64,000 bases of DNA from Forficula auricularia (GCA_024734495.1 JALMQS010000153.1:9635294-9699293); one strand, 5' to 3'; positions 22,001 through 32,979 are shown, counted from the stretch's first letter. The notes: generated by a model not told the origin, from the letters alone. Numbers and translations: made by a program.

Positions 22001-25000
22001 TAGAGCTGAATATCGAGCAAATAGACATGCTATTTCGGACCCAAATATTCCAGTAAAAAAATTTTAATTTTTTCTTATTTATTTATTTAGCGAATGACCT
22101 TACAATATTGTACTTATTAATACATCATAAATTAATAACACAATCACAGAGGTCAATTTTTTTCCCTCATTTAAGTATACTAAATCTTTTATGCCAGACC
22201 AATCATATTGTGTTATCGATTTAACATTTAGCAAAAAGTTTTTATAAATAGTAACTAATATAATAATATATAATGTCTTGATTCAGGCAAGTAACACGAT
22301 TGAAGAACATTGCATGTTTTCTGCTTATGCAGTTTTCGGTAAAGCTTATTTATATCTAATTAGTAATTTTATTTTAGTAAAAAAACGAAAATTGAATTTT
22401 CTTGATTTGATGATTGAAATTGCTGAGAATGAGGGTGAATTAACTGATGAAGAAATTCGAGAAGAAGTTGACACGTTTATGTTTGAGGTAATCTTTGCTA
22501 ATATTATGTAGTAGCATGTACTATATGTATGTAATTCCATTTTGAATTTTATACCTTAATTTTGAATAGCGCCTACATTAGGGGTTTACTAAATAAATAT
22601 AGCTAAAATTTAAAATTCCTCAAGTGATTATAACTTTAATTCCAATTAATTAACTAATTTTTCTTTTTTAATTTTTAAAGGGTCATGATACGACAGCGGG
22701 CGCTCTTTCCTGGGCTTGTTACTCTCTCGGAAGGAATCCCGAAATTCAGGTAAAGGCCAATTAAATAAAATTATAAACTAGAGATTTTTAAAGAATCTAC
22801 TTTATTATGTGTAGATATATGTATATAATTTTGTAATTAATAATACATTTTTGCCCTATTTGAGATGCAGTATTTCCCAACCTTTTTTGTGCCATGTCCT
22901 ACCTAAGCCTTTATGAAATTCTCATGCCCTCTATGTAACATGATTTTTATATTCTAAAAATTAATTATTATTTATATAAATATGATTACATAATCAAAAT
23001 TGTGTTGATTACTATTTTATATGGTTCTACATACATTTTATAAGTGTATTTAATATATTTCTGAAGCTACTTACTATCAAATTTTAATAACATTTATTTT
23101 TTCAAATATGGGTAACTAATTTTGTAGATTTTTATATTTATCCATTTTTGAATTGCCCTCCTTAAAAATCAAATTGCTCGTCCACTGCTAATTAGAAAAA
23201 TAGGAAAAGAACTCATGGGAGATGGCCGTCAAATTTTAAACCATTTGAAAAATATTCATTTAACAAAGGCGCCTGTAGGGTAGGCTAGTGCGGTCCAGAG
23301 GCGTCATCTGGTTGCATAGATACAGGCGGACACCTTTCCTACACTGTTCTTTAAGTAGTGGCTTTGTTAAAAGCAATATATTGATATTATTTTAAAATCT
23401 GAATTCGGGTACAAAAGGTCGAGTTTTATTTGCATCCAGTATTGAATTAAAGTAAATATATTATTTCCATTTATGAAGTGACCAATGTGATCTGGACTCA
23501 GAAAGAAGTAATCAACCTTAATAACATGTATTCAGTTTTATTCAATTCATTATAAAAATATTTTGATGGGCTATCTTATATTATCAAAACAACTGTTTAT
23601 GTTCCACTATAATATTTAAAAAACATAAAGTGTAATTTTTTAACAATTTTAAATGCACTTAACATGTATCTAAAAAGTTAAGTAGATACTGTGACGAAAT
23701 CGTTCATGACTTTTTCTGAATACTAAAGATTAATTTTTTTAAGTTTTAATAAAATTAAACAAATAATCTTTCACATTCATCTGTCATCATTAATTATTAT
23801 TTACGAATTTTAAGATTAAATTTTATTGTTAGGGCTCTCGTGAGGTGAGTGCTGTGTGGTGCTTTGTGCGCCCCCCATCAAGTCGATGGGGTCCTAACAA
23901 TCTGTTGAGTGCAGGTTGTAGGTTGCGTGTTCATATAGGTGTGGTGCAGGGGAGGGGCTGCTGGTTGGCATTTGGCCCCTCCAGATTCGAATGTCCGAAT
24001 CCGTTTGCTACCTCAGTCGAATCGAGTCGCTTTAATTATAGCATGGGTGAATATATTTCACTCATGCAAAAGCGACTCAACGATCCGACTGAGTCATCTA
24101 GCGGCCGTGTCTCAAGGCTCGAGGCACATGAGCAAGAACGGGCCGCTACAATTTTATTTCCAATAAACCTAGATCCACAGAGACTTTTCATCTTGAAAGA
24201 TAGTGTTATTATAAATATACATATATAAATATATTAACAATATATGAGGAGCTCACATTCAAAACGTGCTTTGTCCACTTTTTTCGAAAATGAGTTATTG
24301 CCATATTTGTGTTCCTCTACGTAATTTGGACATGAAGGAATATCAGAATTCAGTCAAATCATGTTATTTCTCATTTAAAAATCATGTTGAAAACTTGAGT
24401 TTCATACAAAGTGTGCTTTGTCCATAGACAAGTTTCAACCAATTCGTGCTTAGTCCATCTGACCAATAGGGTTGCTTGTTTCTAGACACGTGACTGTTTG
24501 TTTCTGCCACGTCTTATTCATTCTCTAACCTTACTTTATAGGATTAGTTCAGTTGGAAAAGCACTTGTGACTAATCTTTAGATTTAATTGTTTTCTTATA
24601 TTCCCAAATTTCATTTAAAATGGAAAATGAAGATGCCGACGGAAGTGTACGTGTGGGTGACTACAACATTGGAAGCAGAAAAAGACATTCTACACGTGGT
24701 AAAAAAACTGCATCAAAATCAACCAGCTACAGCACTCCTAAAATAGCCCTTAAATTTGAACCTTGTAAACATGATAACGATAGGTTTTCTTGTGTGAAGT
24801 TCATGCCAAGGGACTTGAAAACCTTTAGAAATAATTTTTTTGAAAAGCCAGATAAAGCTTCTCAAGACAGCATTATTTATACTCTTATTAAGACATGTCC
24901 AATAAAGGAAGAAGGAGATTTAATTGAAAGAAAAGTTAAAGGAAAAATTGTTGTTGAAGAAGTGTTACCCACTAAAATGAAGAAAATCAGTATCAAGAGG

Positions 25001-27431
25001 CATGTTATAGTGAAAGGAATGAAGAACTACAAATTTGAAAATGAACATTTTATTTCTTTAAGGCGTGCAGGCAACATTCACTGAAGAAGAATGTGATTGT
25101 TTGGAACTTGAAATGTGTGATTTACACATTTAAGAAGCAAAGGTGTCATCTTAATGGACTCATAATGTTTTTTTAACATGTATATTTCTTTTATAAATAA
25201 ATAAAATTTGATCAAAATAAGCTTTGTCCATGTCTAATTCATTCAAACCGTGCTTTGTCCATTAATTTCATGCAAAACGTGCTTTGTCCAATTTTATATT
25301 AATTATTTAAAATATTAATCCTTTATAACTTTTTTATAGACGTATCTCATTGTGATAAATAGAATATCTATAAATTATTAGTTATTTTTGTAACAAAAAA
25401 TAAATATATATATTTTTTATATTCAATATTTGCAGTTTCTGAAAAGTACATTCACCCGGACAAAGCACGTTTTGAATGTGAGCTCCTCATATATTGTGAT
25501 TTGACATAAGCAAATACAATAGCTCAATCTTTCACGACGATTTCTGAACCTAGCTTTAAGACTTAAAAAATAAATTATACTTTTGGATCAAGTTTATGGT
25601 ACAAGAAATATTCTGGTACTATTCACAAACATATTGTTAATATGTATACTTATTATTCTCTATTCAAAATAATGGGGATGTTTAAAAAATAGTTAATCAA
25701 TTTTTTATTATTATTAGGAAGCTGCTTATCAAGAATTAGAAGAAATCTTCGAAGGATCGGATAGGGAACCAACAATGCAAGATCTATCAAAAATGAAACT
25801 TATAGAACGTATTATTAAGGAAACTTTGCGATTGTACCCTTCAGTCCCGATGTTCTCCAGATCAATAGAGGAAGAAACAACTATTGGTAATTAGCTATAA
25901 CAATTTAGTGCAACAAGCACGTACTCAATGAGAGGGGCTCCAATAAAAATTATGTAGCCGACTCTACGTAAAACTCTCTCAAAGATGATGTAATATATAT
26001 TATTTTATTTATAATACTAGCTGACGACCGTCCCTGCCCCCCCCCTCCAAAAAAAATAGATGTTACTTATTGGCTTACAAAAACAGAGAAATCCTAACTA
26101 AAACTCTCGTGGGAACAAACAGGCCAAGTTCGAAAACGTAATGAAATCTAGGGTGCAGCCAACGTAAACACGCCAAGAATAAATATAAGTAGAAAGACTT
26201 CAATTAAAACTCATTCTTTTCATCTTAAATGACGATGTAGATTTATGAATTCTATATTTTTAATTTAAATGATTTTTCAGAAAATTCGCTTCTTATGAAC
26301 ATAATTGATTTAATCTAATAACATTGTTCCAGTCAATTTTTAGGACAATCATTTAAATTAAAAATTTAGGATCCATAGCTCCTATCATCCAACCAATCCT
26401 CTGGACCTTCTTCCCTTTGGTTTTATCCAAGGCCCTAGATTTTCATGTTATAGCCTCCCCTCATTTTGAGTGATTACTTTTTACATTTTTACTCTTCCAG
26501 GGGCCCACAGATTATGTATACAAAATTTGGTTGTGTTTGGTTATAGGGCCTAGATTTTCGTTTTTTGAACCCACCCATCCCTCCCCCATTTCGGGTAGTG
26601 GATACTTTTTGCATTTCTAGTCTTCAAATTAACAGAGAAAATTTTAAATTGATATGAAAATAATTACTTATATTTTTTTTAAATGTGTCAAACTTCTTGG
26701 CATAAGATTCAAGCGGAAGTGCTGACATATACACTATATATAACAAATTAAAATATAGTATGCCTCCCGTACGCAAGACCAAGCCCACTATTTTATTATT
26801 ATAAACGATTTATTTTAAAATATTCATAAATTAATAAAATTATTATTAAAAAATAATCATTTCATTTCAAACACAAAATTCGTATCCTTTTCTGAGCGCG
26901 TTACTGCTGTATAACATGATTTTCAAGAAGAAAGATAACTTAATAATTACTGTATGTGAATAAGAAATACATTTATGTAATTTAATTCTTTGTTTATTGT
27001 TCATTTAGGTGGATATGTTTTGCCTCCGAAGACTATGTTTCCTATCTTGCCATTTTGGCTACATCGTGATCCTAACATTTACGAAAACCCTTTAAAATTT
27101 GATCCTGATCGATTTTTACCAGAGAATATTGCAAATCGACATCCATTTGCTTATCTACCGTTTAGTGCAGGACCAAGAAATTGCATCGGTATGAATTGCA
27201 AATATTTCTATGCTCAAAATAAATGCTCTGTAATAATCATTAATACGTTTTTAATTATTTATTTCAGGACAAAAATTTGCAATGTTGGAGGAGAAAGTAT
27301 TACTTTCTTTAATGATAAGAAATTTTAAAATTGAATCCTTGGACAAGGAAGAGAGCATTAAAATGATGGCAGAATTGATTCTTCGGCCCAAAGATCCTCT
27401 TAGAACAATTCTTACTCCAAGAAATACCTAA
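18970..27431 (+). CDS. CYP4: Cytochrome P450, CYP4 family, gene A (3' nine exons; 5' end missing)
   Basis: Heme-thiolate monooxygenase of the endoplasmic reticulum. CYP4 enzymes typically oxidise fatty acids, hormones or xenobiotics using electrons from P450 reductase; the substrate here cannot be told. Visible exons: 18970-19039, 21786-21912, 21987-22052, 22287-22338, 22378-22487, 22681-22749, 25718-25886, 27009-27188, 27268-27431. All junctions are AG/GT and in phase, with no internal stop. Motifs in order: TSMG, GRE...ILHGFT, the I-helix oxygen-activation [15 protein letters not shown] (ExxR), FDPDRF (PxRF) and [10 protein letters not shown] with the heme-ligand Cys; TAA stop at 27429-27431. 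This is roughly the C-terminal 60% of a normal P450. No exon for the membrane anchor or the W-x-x-x-R helix was found upstream, so those lie before the window or are lost. Functional status is therefore open, though what is visible looks intact. Confidence 0.92.
19040..20565 (+). other. Intron of gene A, no further feature
   Basis: Between the TSMG exon and the Penelope remnant. AT-rich; a 71-aa minus-strand open frame (19807-20022) shows no domain. Confidence 0.5.
20566..21290 (-). mobile_element. Truncated Penelope-like element in gene A intron
   Basis: Inverted terminal arms (about 20566-20705 and 21152-21290) share TTTATTTATGTGAAA.CTA and CCCC.AAA.ATATAT. Between them, on the minus strand (about 21120-20985), a frame reads [13 protein letters not shown]...[17 protein letters not shown], which matches the C-terminal part of a GIY-YIG domain of Penelope type (compare FAEHLNSNNH at 50557-50586). 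The arms contain degenerate hammerhead-like cores (CTGAAGA...GAAA on plus, CTGAACA...AAAA on minus). RT is absent. Confidence 0.7.
21786..21912 (+). CDS. CYP4: CYP4 gene A, second visible exon
   Basis: Acceptor TTTCTAG, donor AAG|GTAAAA. Contains [18 protein letters not shown] and ILHGFTEK, the F-G region of CYP4 proteins. Starts by completing an Arg codon. Confidence 0.9.
21987..22052 (+). CDS. CYP4: CYP4 gene A, third visible exon
   Basis: 66 bp, 22 codons, [14 protein letters not shown]... . Acceptor GATTAG, donor CCA|GTAAAA. Continues the G-helix. Confidence 0.85.
22287..22338 (+). CDS. CYP4: CYP4 gene A, fourth visible exon (variable linker)
   Basis: 52 bp, acceptor ATTCAG, donor TTCG|GTAAAG, encoding [16 protein letters not shown]. 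The sequence is not conserved in the family, which has a variable linker here. Support is positional: without this exon the flanking exons are out of phase, and with it they join exactly. Confidence 0.65.
22378..22487 (+). CDS. CYP4: CYP4 gene A, fifth visible exon (start of I-helix)
   Basis: Acceptor ATTTTAG, donor GAG|GTAATC. Encodes [13 protein letters not shown] and [16 protein letters not shown], directly upstream of the I-helix motif. Confidence 0.92.
22681..22749 (+). CDS. CYP4: CYP4 gene A, sixth visible exon (I-helix)
   Basis: 23 codons, [20 protein letters not shown]..., the oxygen-activation Thr motif. Acceptor TTAAAG, donor CAG|GTAAAG. The following intron is about 3 kb and carries several transposons. 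Confidence 0.93.
22750..23263 (+). other. Intron of gene A, no further feature
   Basis: AT-rich intron sequence; nothing recognised before the small inverted-repeat element at 23264. Confidence 0.5.
23264..23373. mobile_element. Small inverted-repeat element (MITE candidate)
   Basis: About 110 bp bounded by TTTAACAAAG and its inverse CTTTGTTAAA, with a more GC-rich interior than its surroundings. No protein and no proven target duplication. It lies in the intron of gene A. Confidence 0.35.
23833..24190 (+). repeat. GC-rich interspersed sequence of unknown type
   Basis: Sharply GC-richer than the surrounding intron. It contains a possible stem (GAGTCGCTTT near 24025 with AAAAGCGACTC near 24068) and runs into AATAAA near 24162. 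Two overlapping open frames show no recognisable domain. It could be a SINE or a LINE end; unassigned. Confidence 0.35.
24246..25488 (+). mobile_element. Inverted-repeat DNA transposon with subterminal repeats
   Basis: Terminal inverted repeats of about 32 bp (24246-24277 and 25457-25488) begin GAGGAGCTCACATTC. Flanking ATATAT on both sides (24240-24245, 25489-25494) is a possible target duplication. Subterminal boxes of CGTGCTTTGTCCA type occur near 24263, 24411 and 24443 on the left, and 25216, 25247 and 25276 on the right, consistent with multiple transposase-binding sites. It encodes one 154-aa protein (24620-25084). Superfamily not recognised. It sits in the gene A intron between the I-helix and ExxR exons. 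Confidence 0.75.
24620..25084 (+). CDS. Unrecognised transposon-encoded protein (154 aa)
   Basis: The only long frame inside the 24246-25488 element, starting at a clear ATG about 370 bp from the left end. The N-terminus (about residues 1-40) is acidic then basic/Ser-rich ([10 protein letters not shown]), as in a DNA-binding or nuclear-localisation segment. Residues 45-95 hold [27 protein letters not shown] and [12 protein letters not shown], which look like a folded helical unit. The C-terminus is Lys-rich ([10 protein letters not shown]). No DDE catalytic triad is visible, and the protein is far shorter than a transposase, so it may be an N-terminal domain left by internal deletion. Function unknown; being inside a transposon is the only context. 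Confidence 0.55.
   Translation: MENEDADGSVRVGDYNIGSRKRHSTRGKKTASKSTSYSTPKIALKFEPCKHDNDRFSCVKFMPRDLKTFRNNFFEKPDKASQDSIIYTLIKTCPIKEEGDLIERKVKGKIVVEEVLPTKMKKISIKRHVIVKGMKNYKFENEHFISLRRAGNIH
25718..25886 (+). CDS. CYP4: CYP4 gene A, seventh visible exon (ExxR)
   Basis: Encodes [29 protein letters not shown] (Glu and Arg of ExxR) and the following beta segment. Acceptor ATTAG, donor TTG|GTAATT. Confidence 0.93.
26020..26640. repeat. Dispersed repeat in gene A intron, related to 38944-44361
   Basis: 26090-26270 resembles 41880-42060 (GGCCAAGTTCG, TTCAATTAAAAC). 26500-26560 resembles 43060-43110 (GGGCCCAC..ATTATGTATACAAAATTTG). It is therefore a decayed relative of DNA in the large inverted-repeat element. 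No coding sequence is seen. Confidence 0.5.
27009..27188 (+). CDS. CYP4: CYP4 gene A, eighth visible exon (PxRF and heme loop)
   Basis: Contains [24 protein letters not shown] and [10 protein letters not shown]; the Cys is the axial heme ligand. Donor ATCG|GTATGA. Confidence 0.95.
27268..27431 (+). CDS. CYP4: CYP4 gene A, terminal exon
   Basis: Acceptor [26 protein letters not shown] (L-helix) through [10 protein letters not shown] to TAA at 27429-27431. This is the usual CYP4 C-terminal length. Confidence 0.95.
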
Positions 27432-27746
27432 AAATGAACAATGTCCATCTTTGACAGTTTTTAGTTTTCATAAGTCCGGTATACAAAGGCAGTGATTCAG
27501 TGATACGCTTGCTTAGTTACCTCATAATTTGATAAACATTATCAAATCTTATGATACTCGTGTAAATGTATATATTTCTAGTTAACTTTTGGATGCTTTC
27601 CATAGAACTTTTATATCTATATGTAGACATTTCCATTATCTTTCCTATTTAGTCTTCACTGGAATAAGAGAAACACCCGAGAGATAGTACTGATGCTGTT
27701 CGGGAAATCAACAAATATATATTTAATTCATTTTATTTAAATGGAC

Positions 27747-27752
27747 AATAAA
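27747..27752 (+). terminator. CYP4: Candidate poly(A) signal of gene A
   Basis: First AATAAA downstream of the stop, about 316 bases away. Other AT-rich candidates follow, so the assignment is weak. Confidence 0.3.
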
Positions 27753-28633
27753 TTATCGAAACGTCACAATTATGTTATCAAAATATCACGATAACTAGCA
27801 TCCAAAACAACAATTTTAATATGAAAATAATATGGGTTTATTTTAATTTGTGTATCGTCATAAAGTATTAGGACAGAATAAATTAAATTGATTATAATAT
27901 ATTAATAATTTTATATAAATTAAGAGTGTTTTTATTAAATCGTATATTTATATTGTATATGCTATTTATAATTTATGAAAATTCTATTTTCATATAATTT
28001 ATAGAGGAATGATCTTCTGATACTTCCAATCTTGCTACTTGTATTCTTCTATAAATGATTGGTAAAGTGTTAAAGAGGATTTTGGAAGTTCCTACTTTTT
28101 CTCCACTACATACACAAATATATTTAACGGGATAATATTGCCAGTATACTTGCATTACAATATTTTAAATTATTTTTCTCTCAAGTAGTGAAAGTTATTA
28201 GATTATTACATATTTATATTTTTATAATATGCAGTCTTTAATTGTAAATAATCAATGTAGAAATTATTTTTAGAGAATTGCTTAAAATAAAATAAAATAA
28301 AATGAATTATCAAATTTTGTTGTTACATTCATTCTCTTCAATAAATAATTTCTAATGTACTTAATTACATTTTCAATTGTTAAATATACGATATATTTTT
28401 AAAAATATAATTTTAATTTTTTGATAGTTCCCAACAAGGGAATAATTATTCTTTTCACAGTGGCCAAACTACAATGCGACAGACTCCGCAACGCGAGGAG
28501 TCGAAAATTATAGACCAATTTATCTTTATTTGCACTTTCTTTACCCTTTTTACGTTATCCATACCGAACAGATGAACATCCTAATCGCGATATCGACATT
28601 CGGATAAATATGATGCAGCTTTTCTTCTCATAG
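27753..28633. other. Intergenic AT-rich DNA
   Basis: No gene or repeat family recognised. Confidence 0.45.
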
Positions 28634-28864
28634 CTACTGATATAAACAAATTGGATTCGTTGGTTTGGTTGCCGCATCAAAAGTTGTCAAATTAGACTTC
28701 AAATGAATAAATTCGGAAACAATTGTGTCCTCAAGATCTTCGGGAAAGAATGAACGCCGATTTTGTCCTGCTTTTTCCAAATCTTCTTGGGACATCTCAC
28801 ATTTTTTGAATTTGTCATTAAGATCCACGTACGCTTTTCGACTTTTGGTCAATTCCGCGCCCAC
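28634..28864 (-). pseudogene. Unidentified open frame (76 aa), possible gene fragment
   Basis: Hydrophilic frame containing KSRKAYVDLNDKFKKC, MSQEDLEKAGQNRR and FFPEDLEDTIVSEF. Composition and codon use look protein-like rather than random AT-rich translation. Its 5' end abuts the MITE starting near 28872, so it may be an exon or transposon gene cut by that insertion. No domain recognised, no proven start or splice partner. Confidence 0.3.
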
Positions 28865-28871
28865 TTTATTT

Positions 28872-29138
28872 TACGATTGTGCCCATAATTATGAAAGTGG
28901 TCTAAGTAATTGATTGTTAGTTTCGAGATATTTAAAGTTTTATAAAATAAACAAGATTCGCATTCAGTATAATGAGACAACTAGAAATCCACTTAAAAGG
29001 TTCAATTTTATGTGATTTTTAAAAATCGACATCTTATTACGGTACTTTTTGAATGGATGGAACATAAAATATGAAAAAACTAATTTTTTAATTTTTTGAC
29101 TTAGTCCACTTACATAATTATGGGCACAATTATTGTAT
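28872..29138. mobile_element. Tc1/mariner-type MITE
   Basis: About 265 bp with inverted ends of about 30 bp: ATTGTGCCCATAATTATG at the left and its inverse near 29105-29130. TA dinucleotides flank the ends. No coding sequence. The superfamily is inferred from TIR style and TA flanks. Confidence 0.65.
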
Positions 29139-30039
29139 GATGAAATTTATGGGGAAAGTTAGATAAATATCTGATCTAGTGCCCTAGATATTCCAAATAT
29201 TAAAAAACATATTAAATAATTTCTTTCTTCTTCTTTTCACGATGGAGGGGCCAACCCAGGCCTTTAGGGGTTGCACCTTTTTGGTGATAACTCCTTCTCG
29301 CATCATTTTTATAAAAAAATTAGCTCCGATGACTATCTAAGTAGCTATAGAGAGGATTAAAATTTCGAAATTAAATAATTTTTTCTGAGAAAAGTACAAA
29401 TTATTTTACAAAAATAAAAACGGTTTTAGATAAAGGCCTCTTAGTATGATTGTGAAAAATTTTCTTGAAATCCGTGTCATCAACAAAATTACATATTTTT
29501 TGATTCAAAAAATTACCTTGCCAATTCATTGGGCTTGAATTTTCAAATTGAAAAATTTTATATTCCGATATCTCCTAAACTATTCATTTTATATATTTCA
29601 TATATATTAACTTTTCTAACATTTAATTATTATTAATTTTAATTATATTAAAAAACTCTTGTGATTAACTTTTCTGTTGGAAATTAAATTTTCTTTAATA
29701 AAACGATCCCTTACAATTTATTTTTACAACTCTTTATTCGGATGCCACACCAGGCTCATAGCGACGAATTTTTGGAAGGCTGGATATTTTGGGGTCCAAG
29801 GTGCTTAGCTGGTTTATTATAAATCAACTATTTACCAACTTTCAATATGAAATGATTTCAATACTAGGCCCTCCCGAGAGGCCGACGAACCAAGTAACGC
29901 AAAGAAACGAACTATTCCATTTTTTTAAAATTTCCATTGATAAATTATGACCCGGGGCTCTAGCAAATCAAAGATTATAATATAATGAAAAAAAAATATA
30001 AATCAAGTCATATTTTACTAATTATAAATATTAAAAAAT
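29139..30039. other. AT-rich DNA, nothing firm
   Basis: No gene seen. 29240-29290 holds a short GC-richer patch of unknown origin. Confidence 0.4.
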
Positions 30040-30576
30040 GCTAAGATAATAAGGAATATTAAAATGTTTTTATTATCATAATCTTTCAGTGGTTGGTTCA
30101 CTGACTTAATTCCTAGAACAGTATTATTCAATTTATTCAGATTGATAGTTTTTAAGATCCCGCAGGTGATATTCAGATACATAAATTGCAATATAATAAA
30201 CTATATTATTACTCAGCATTGCTAAGATAATAAGGAATATAAAAAATGTTTTTATTATCATAATCTTTCAGTGGTTCACTGACTTAATTCCTAGAACAGT
30301 ATTATTCAATTTATTCAGATTGATAGTTTTTATGATCCCGCAGGTGATATTCAGATAAATAAATTGCTATATAATAAACTATATTATTACTCAGCATTGC
30401 TAAGATAATAAGGAATATAAAAAATGTTTTTATTATCATAATCTTTCAGTGGTTCACTGACTTAATTCCTAGAACAGTATTATTCAATTTATTCAGATTC
30501 ATAGTTTTTAAGATCTCGCAGCTGATATTCAGATACATAAATTGCTATATAATAAACTATATTATTAGTCAGCATT
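30040..30576. repeat. Tandem repeat, three units of about 180 bp
   Basis: Units begin GCTAAGATAATAAGG at 30040, 30221 and 30399 (periods 181 and 178) and differ by a few substitutions and one short GGTT insertion in the first unit. No coding sequence. Confidence 0.9.
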
Positions 30577-30877
30577 TTACACACAATCTCAGCAAAAAAG
30601 TCTTTTAAAATATTTACCCACATAAATATTAGGCATCATCAGGAATGTAGGATAGTTCAAAGGCTTTGGGGAAATTCATCGCGAGGATGATTCATTGTAT
30701 TTTTTTCATGATGATTTTGAAATATATTTCTCAAAATGCTAATGTACATTTTACAATATATTTAAAGAATAAAAATCACAACAATAATGAAGGATGCTTA
30801 ATGGGAAAAATAAGATATATTTAATCAGTCTTTTTTTATAAAAATCGTTCAAGAAAATAAGTCGTTTCCAAGAAACA

Positions 30878-31380
30878 GTGGGTAGCCAAATTATTATACT
30901 CGTTTGAAAAATTATATCTTTCATACTTTTTTAAGGGATTAGCTTACTATTAAACTGATAATATCGTTTCACTTGTTATCTTTATAGGTTTATTAGCTTA
31001 GGACTATACAAATTCAATAATTCAAATACAATTCAAAATACAATTTCAATATTTAGTGAATCCTCCCTTTCGAGCAATCACATTTTATATGTTCTACGGT
31101 ATGATGTCAATACATTTTTTGGCTATTTCTTGAAGTCTAAGTATATTGTGCCATGATTTAATAATATTTTCTATCAAGTCCCTTTTGTTAGTAATTATTT
31201 TATGCTTGCAAATTTTTCTTTTAGGGCCGCCCATACATTTTCGATCTGGTCGAGTTGACATGCCAGTCTAAAAGGGTTATTAGACTAGATTACTACTAGA
31301 TTTTTTGAAACGTTTGCATAAAATAAATTTTCTTGGTAGAAATCATATGCGTATAATAATTTGGGCACTCACTCTAATTG
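30878..31380 (-). mobile_element. Decayed Tc1-like transposon
   Basis: Inverted ends share CCAAATTATTATAC (about 30888-30901, inverse at about 31351-31364). Between them, on the minus strand (about 31270-31040), is a broken C-terminal transposase segment: DQIENVWAALKEKF, which matches the Tc1 DLNPIENVW region including the third catalytic acidic position, then a helix ending near KGGFTK. The first two thirds are deleted, so it is inactive. Confidence 0.7.
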
Positions 31381-32979
31381 TGAGCTACGAATGTGCTAAA
31401 GAAAGATCAATGAATATATGTTTTGTTTTATAGAAAAAGCTGTTTTTTACAAAGAGCGATAAAATAAGGCACCGAGGAAGTCAAAATAATCAAAGCTCTG
31501 TGTTTTAATTTGTCCAATTGCCTGAGATCCCTTTTATGTAATTCTTTAATTTTTTATAGGACTACCATAAAATGGAAAATATTACAGACGATGAGAATTT
31601 TATGGAATTTGTGCAACTTGTCGCATCTGATAACAATGGCAACAAGATATATAAGTGAGCAGTTTTATAGATCGATCCACTAGCTTCATACTCTTAAGCT
31701 GCTCTGTGTTTAGAAACAAGCCATAAGCTCTGTTTCTCATGCCGGTTAATGAAAATTACCCAAATTTATCATTAGCACTCAAGTAAAATTTTCATTAGCC
31801 CTTCAATCGCGGATTATCACTATATTACTCTACGCCTAGCCTACATAGTGAATTGAAGGGGCCAAAGGACGCTTTTATCACTATACTAATACATCGACGC
31901 TCTCCATTTGATGCATACTTCAAAATATTCACTTTATTTTATAAAATTTTAAACGGACTTCATAAAATTATCCAAAATTTTTTTATCTATTATAATCATT
32001 ATTATTATTATTATCCATAATCCAATCCTTTTTCTAACGTTTTCAGAAAATAGCTTAATTTCTTTATTTATTATTTATTTTAAATTTTTTTTAAAATTAT
32101 TATTATTCAAATCAGTAAGATTAAATTCATTAGTATACTTGGCAGTACAAAGAGAACCACTGAGATTACACCACCCAGATAAGATTATAAGATATATACC
32201 CCTCCCTGCTATCTACGCCTATCTACTACCCTTTCCCTCAGCTTTTCATAATTCTCCTCCAAAATCACCACTATCTTTTTGTAATCTCACTACAACACTT
32301 TAGATATCAAATTAGTTTTTGTTTGTTGATGGTAAGAAGAGAATGGATGTATTTGTAGAATTTATTCATAATTTTACCTTAGCTAGTTTATTTGGTACCA
32401 AAATGATGTAAAAATTGATAGGTACTTTGACGACCTCCCTTTAGTAGTGAATTAAATTGGAAAAATAGTTTAATTCTACTCGCAAAAAAATCTTTAATGT
32501 AATACCCAATCACAAACACAATAATATTTTTATTTTCGATCCAAAAAATAAATAATCTTCCAGGTACTAAGTCATATAAAAGGAAAATATTGTTTGTTGG
32601 TCATACGTCTTGACCAAATTTAAATAAGTAAGAAAATTGAAACTTTTTAAGGTAGCAATTATTAATTTCTTGGGGACTTAAATTTAGGAGGTCACCAATC
32701 AGAATTTGGCTCACTCTCATGTTCTGCTTCCGGCATTTTCGTAACTAATTCTACATTCGCATTCATTATGACCTTGAGTAAAAATTTTAATGGATATTGT
32801 GATTTTTTCATTTCAGATTTAATATTTATCATGCACTCGAATTTGTTATCAAATGAGCAAAAAATAAACATTTGGGTCAGCAAATGAACTATTATATTCA
32901 AATCAAGATGTTGGTCCTAGTCAACCTTTAAATAATAATCCATACCCCCACAATATCATAGATTAATTCCATCTACTAG
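31381..32979. other. AT-rich DNA, no confident gene
   Basis: A short frame at 31573-31656 (begins MENITDDENFMEFVQ, followed by a good GTGAGC donor) could be a first exon, but no second exon was found. The minus-strand frame 32692-32901 shows no domain. Confidence 0.35.

Noticed and set aside
23845..24228. 127-aa and 75-aa overlapping frames
   Set aside because: Long only because the segment is GC-rich; no recognisable domain or conserved motif.
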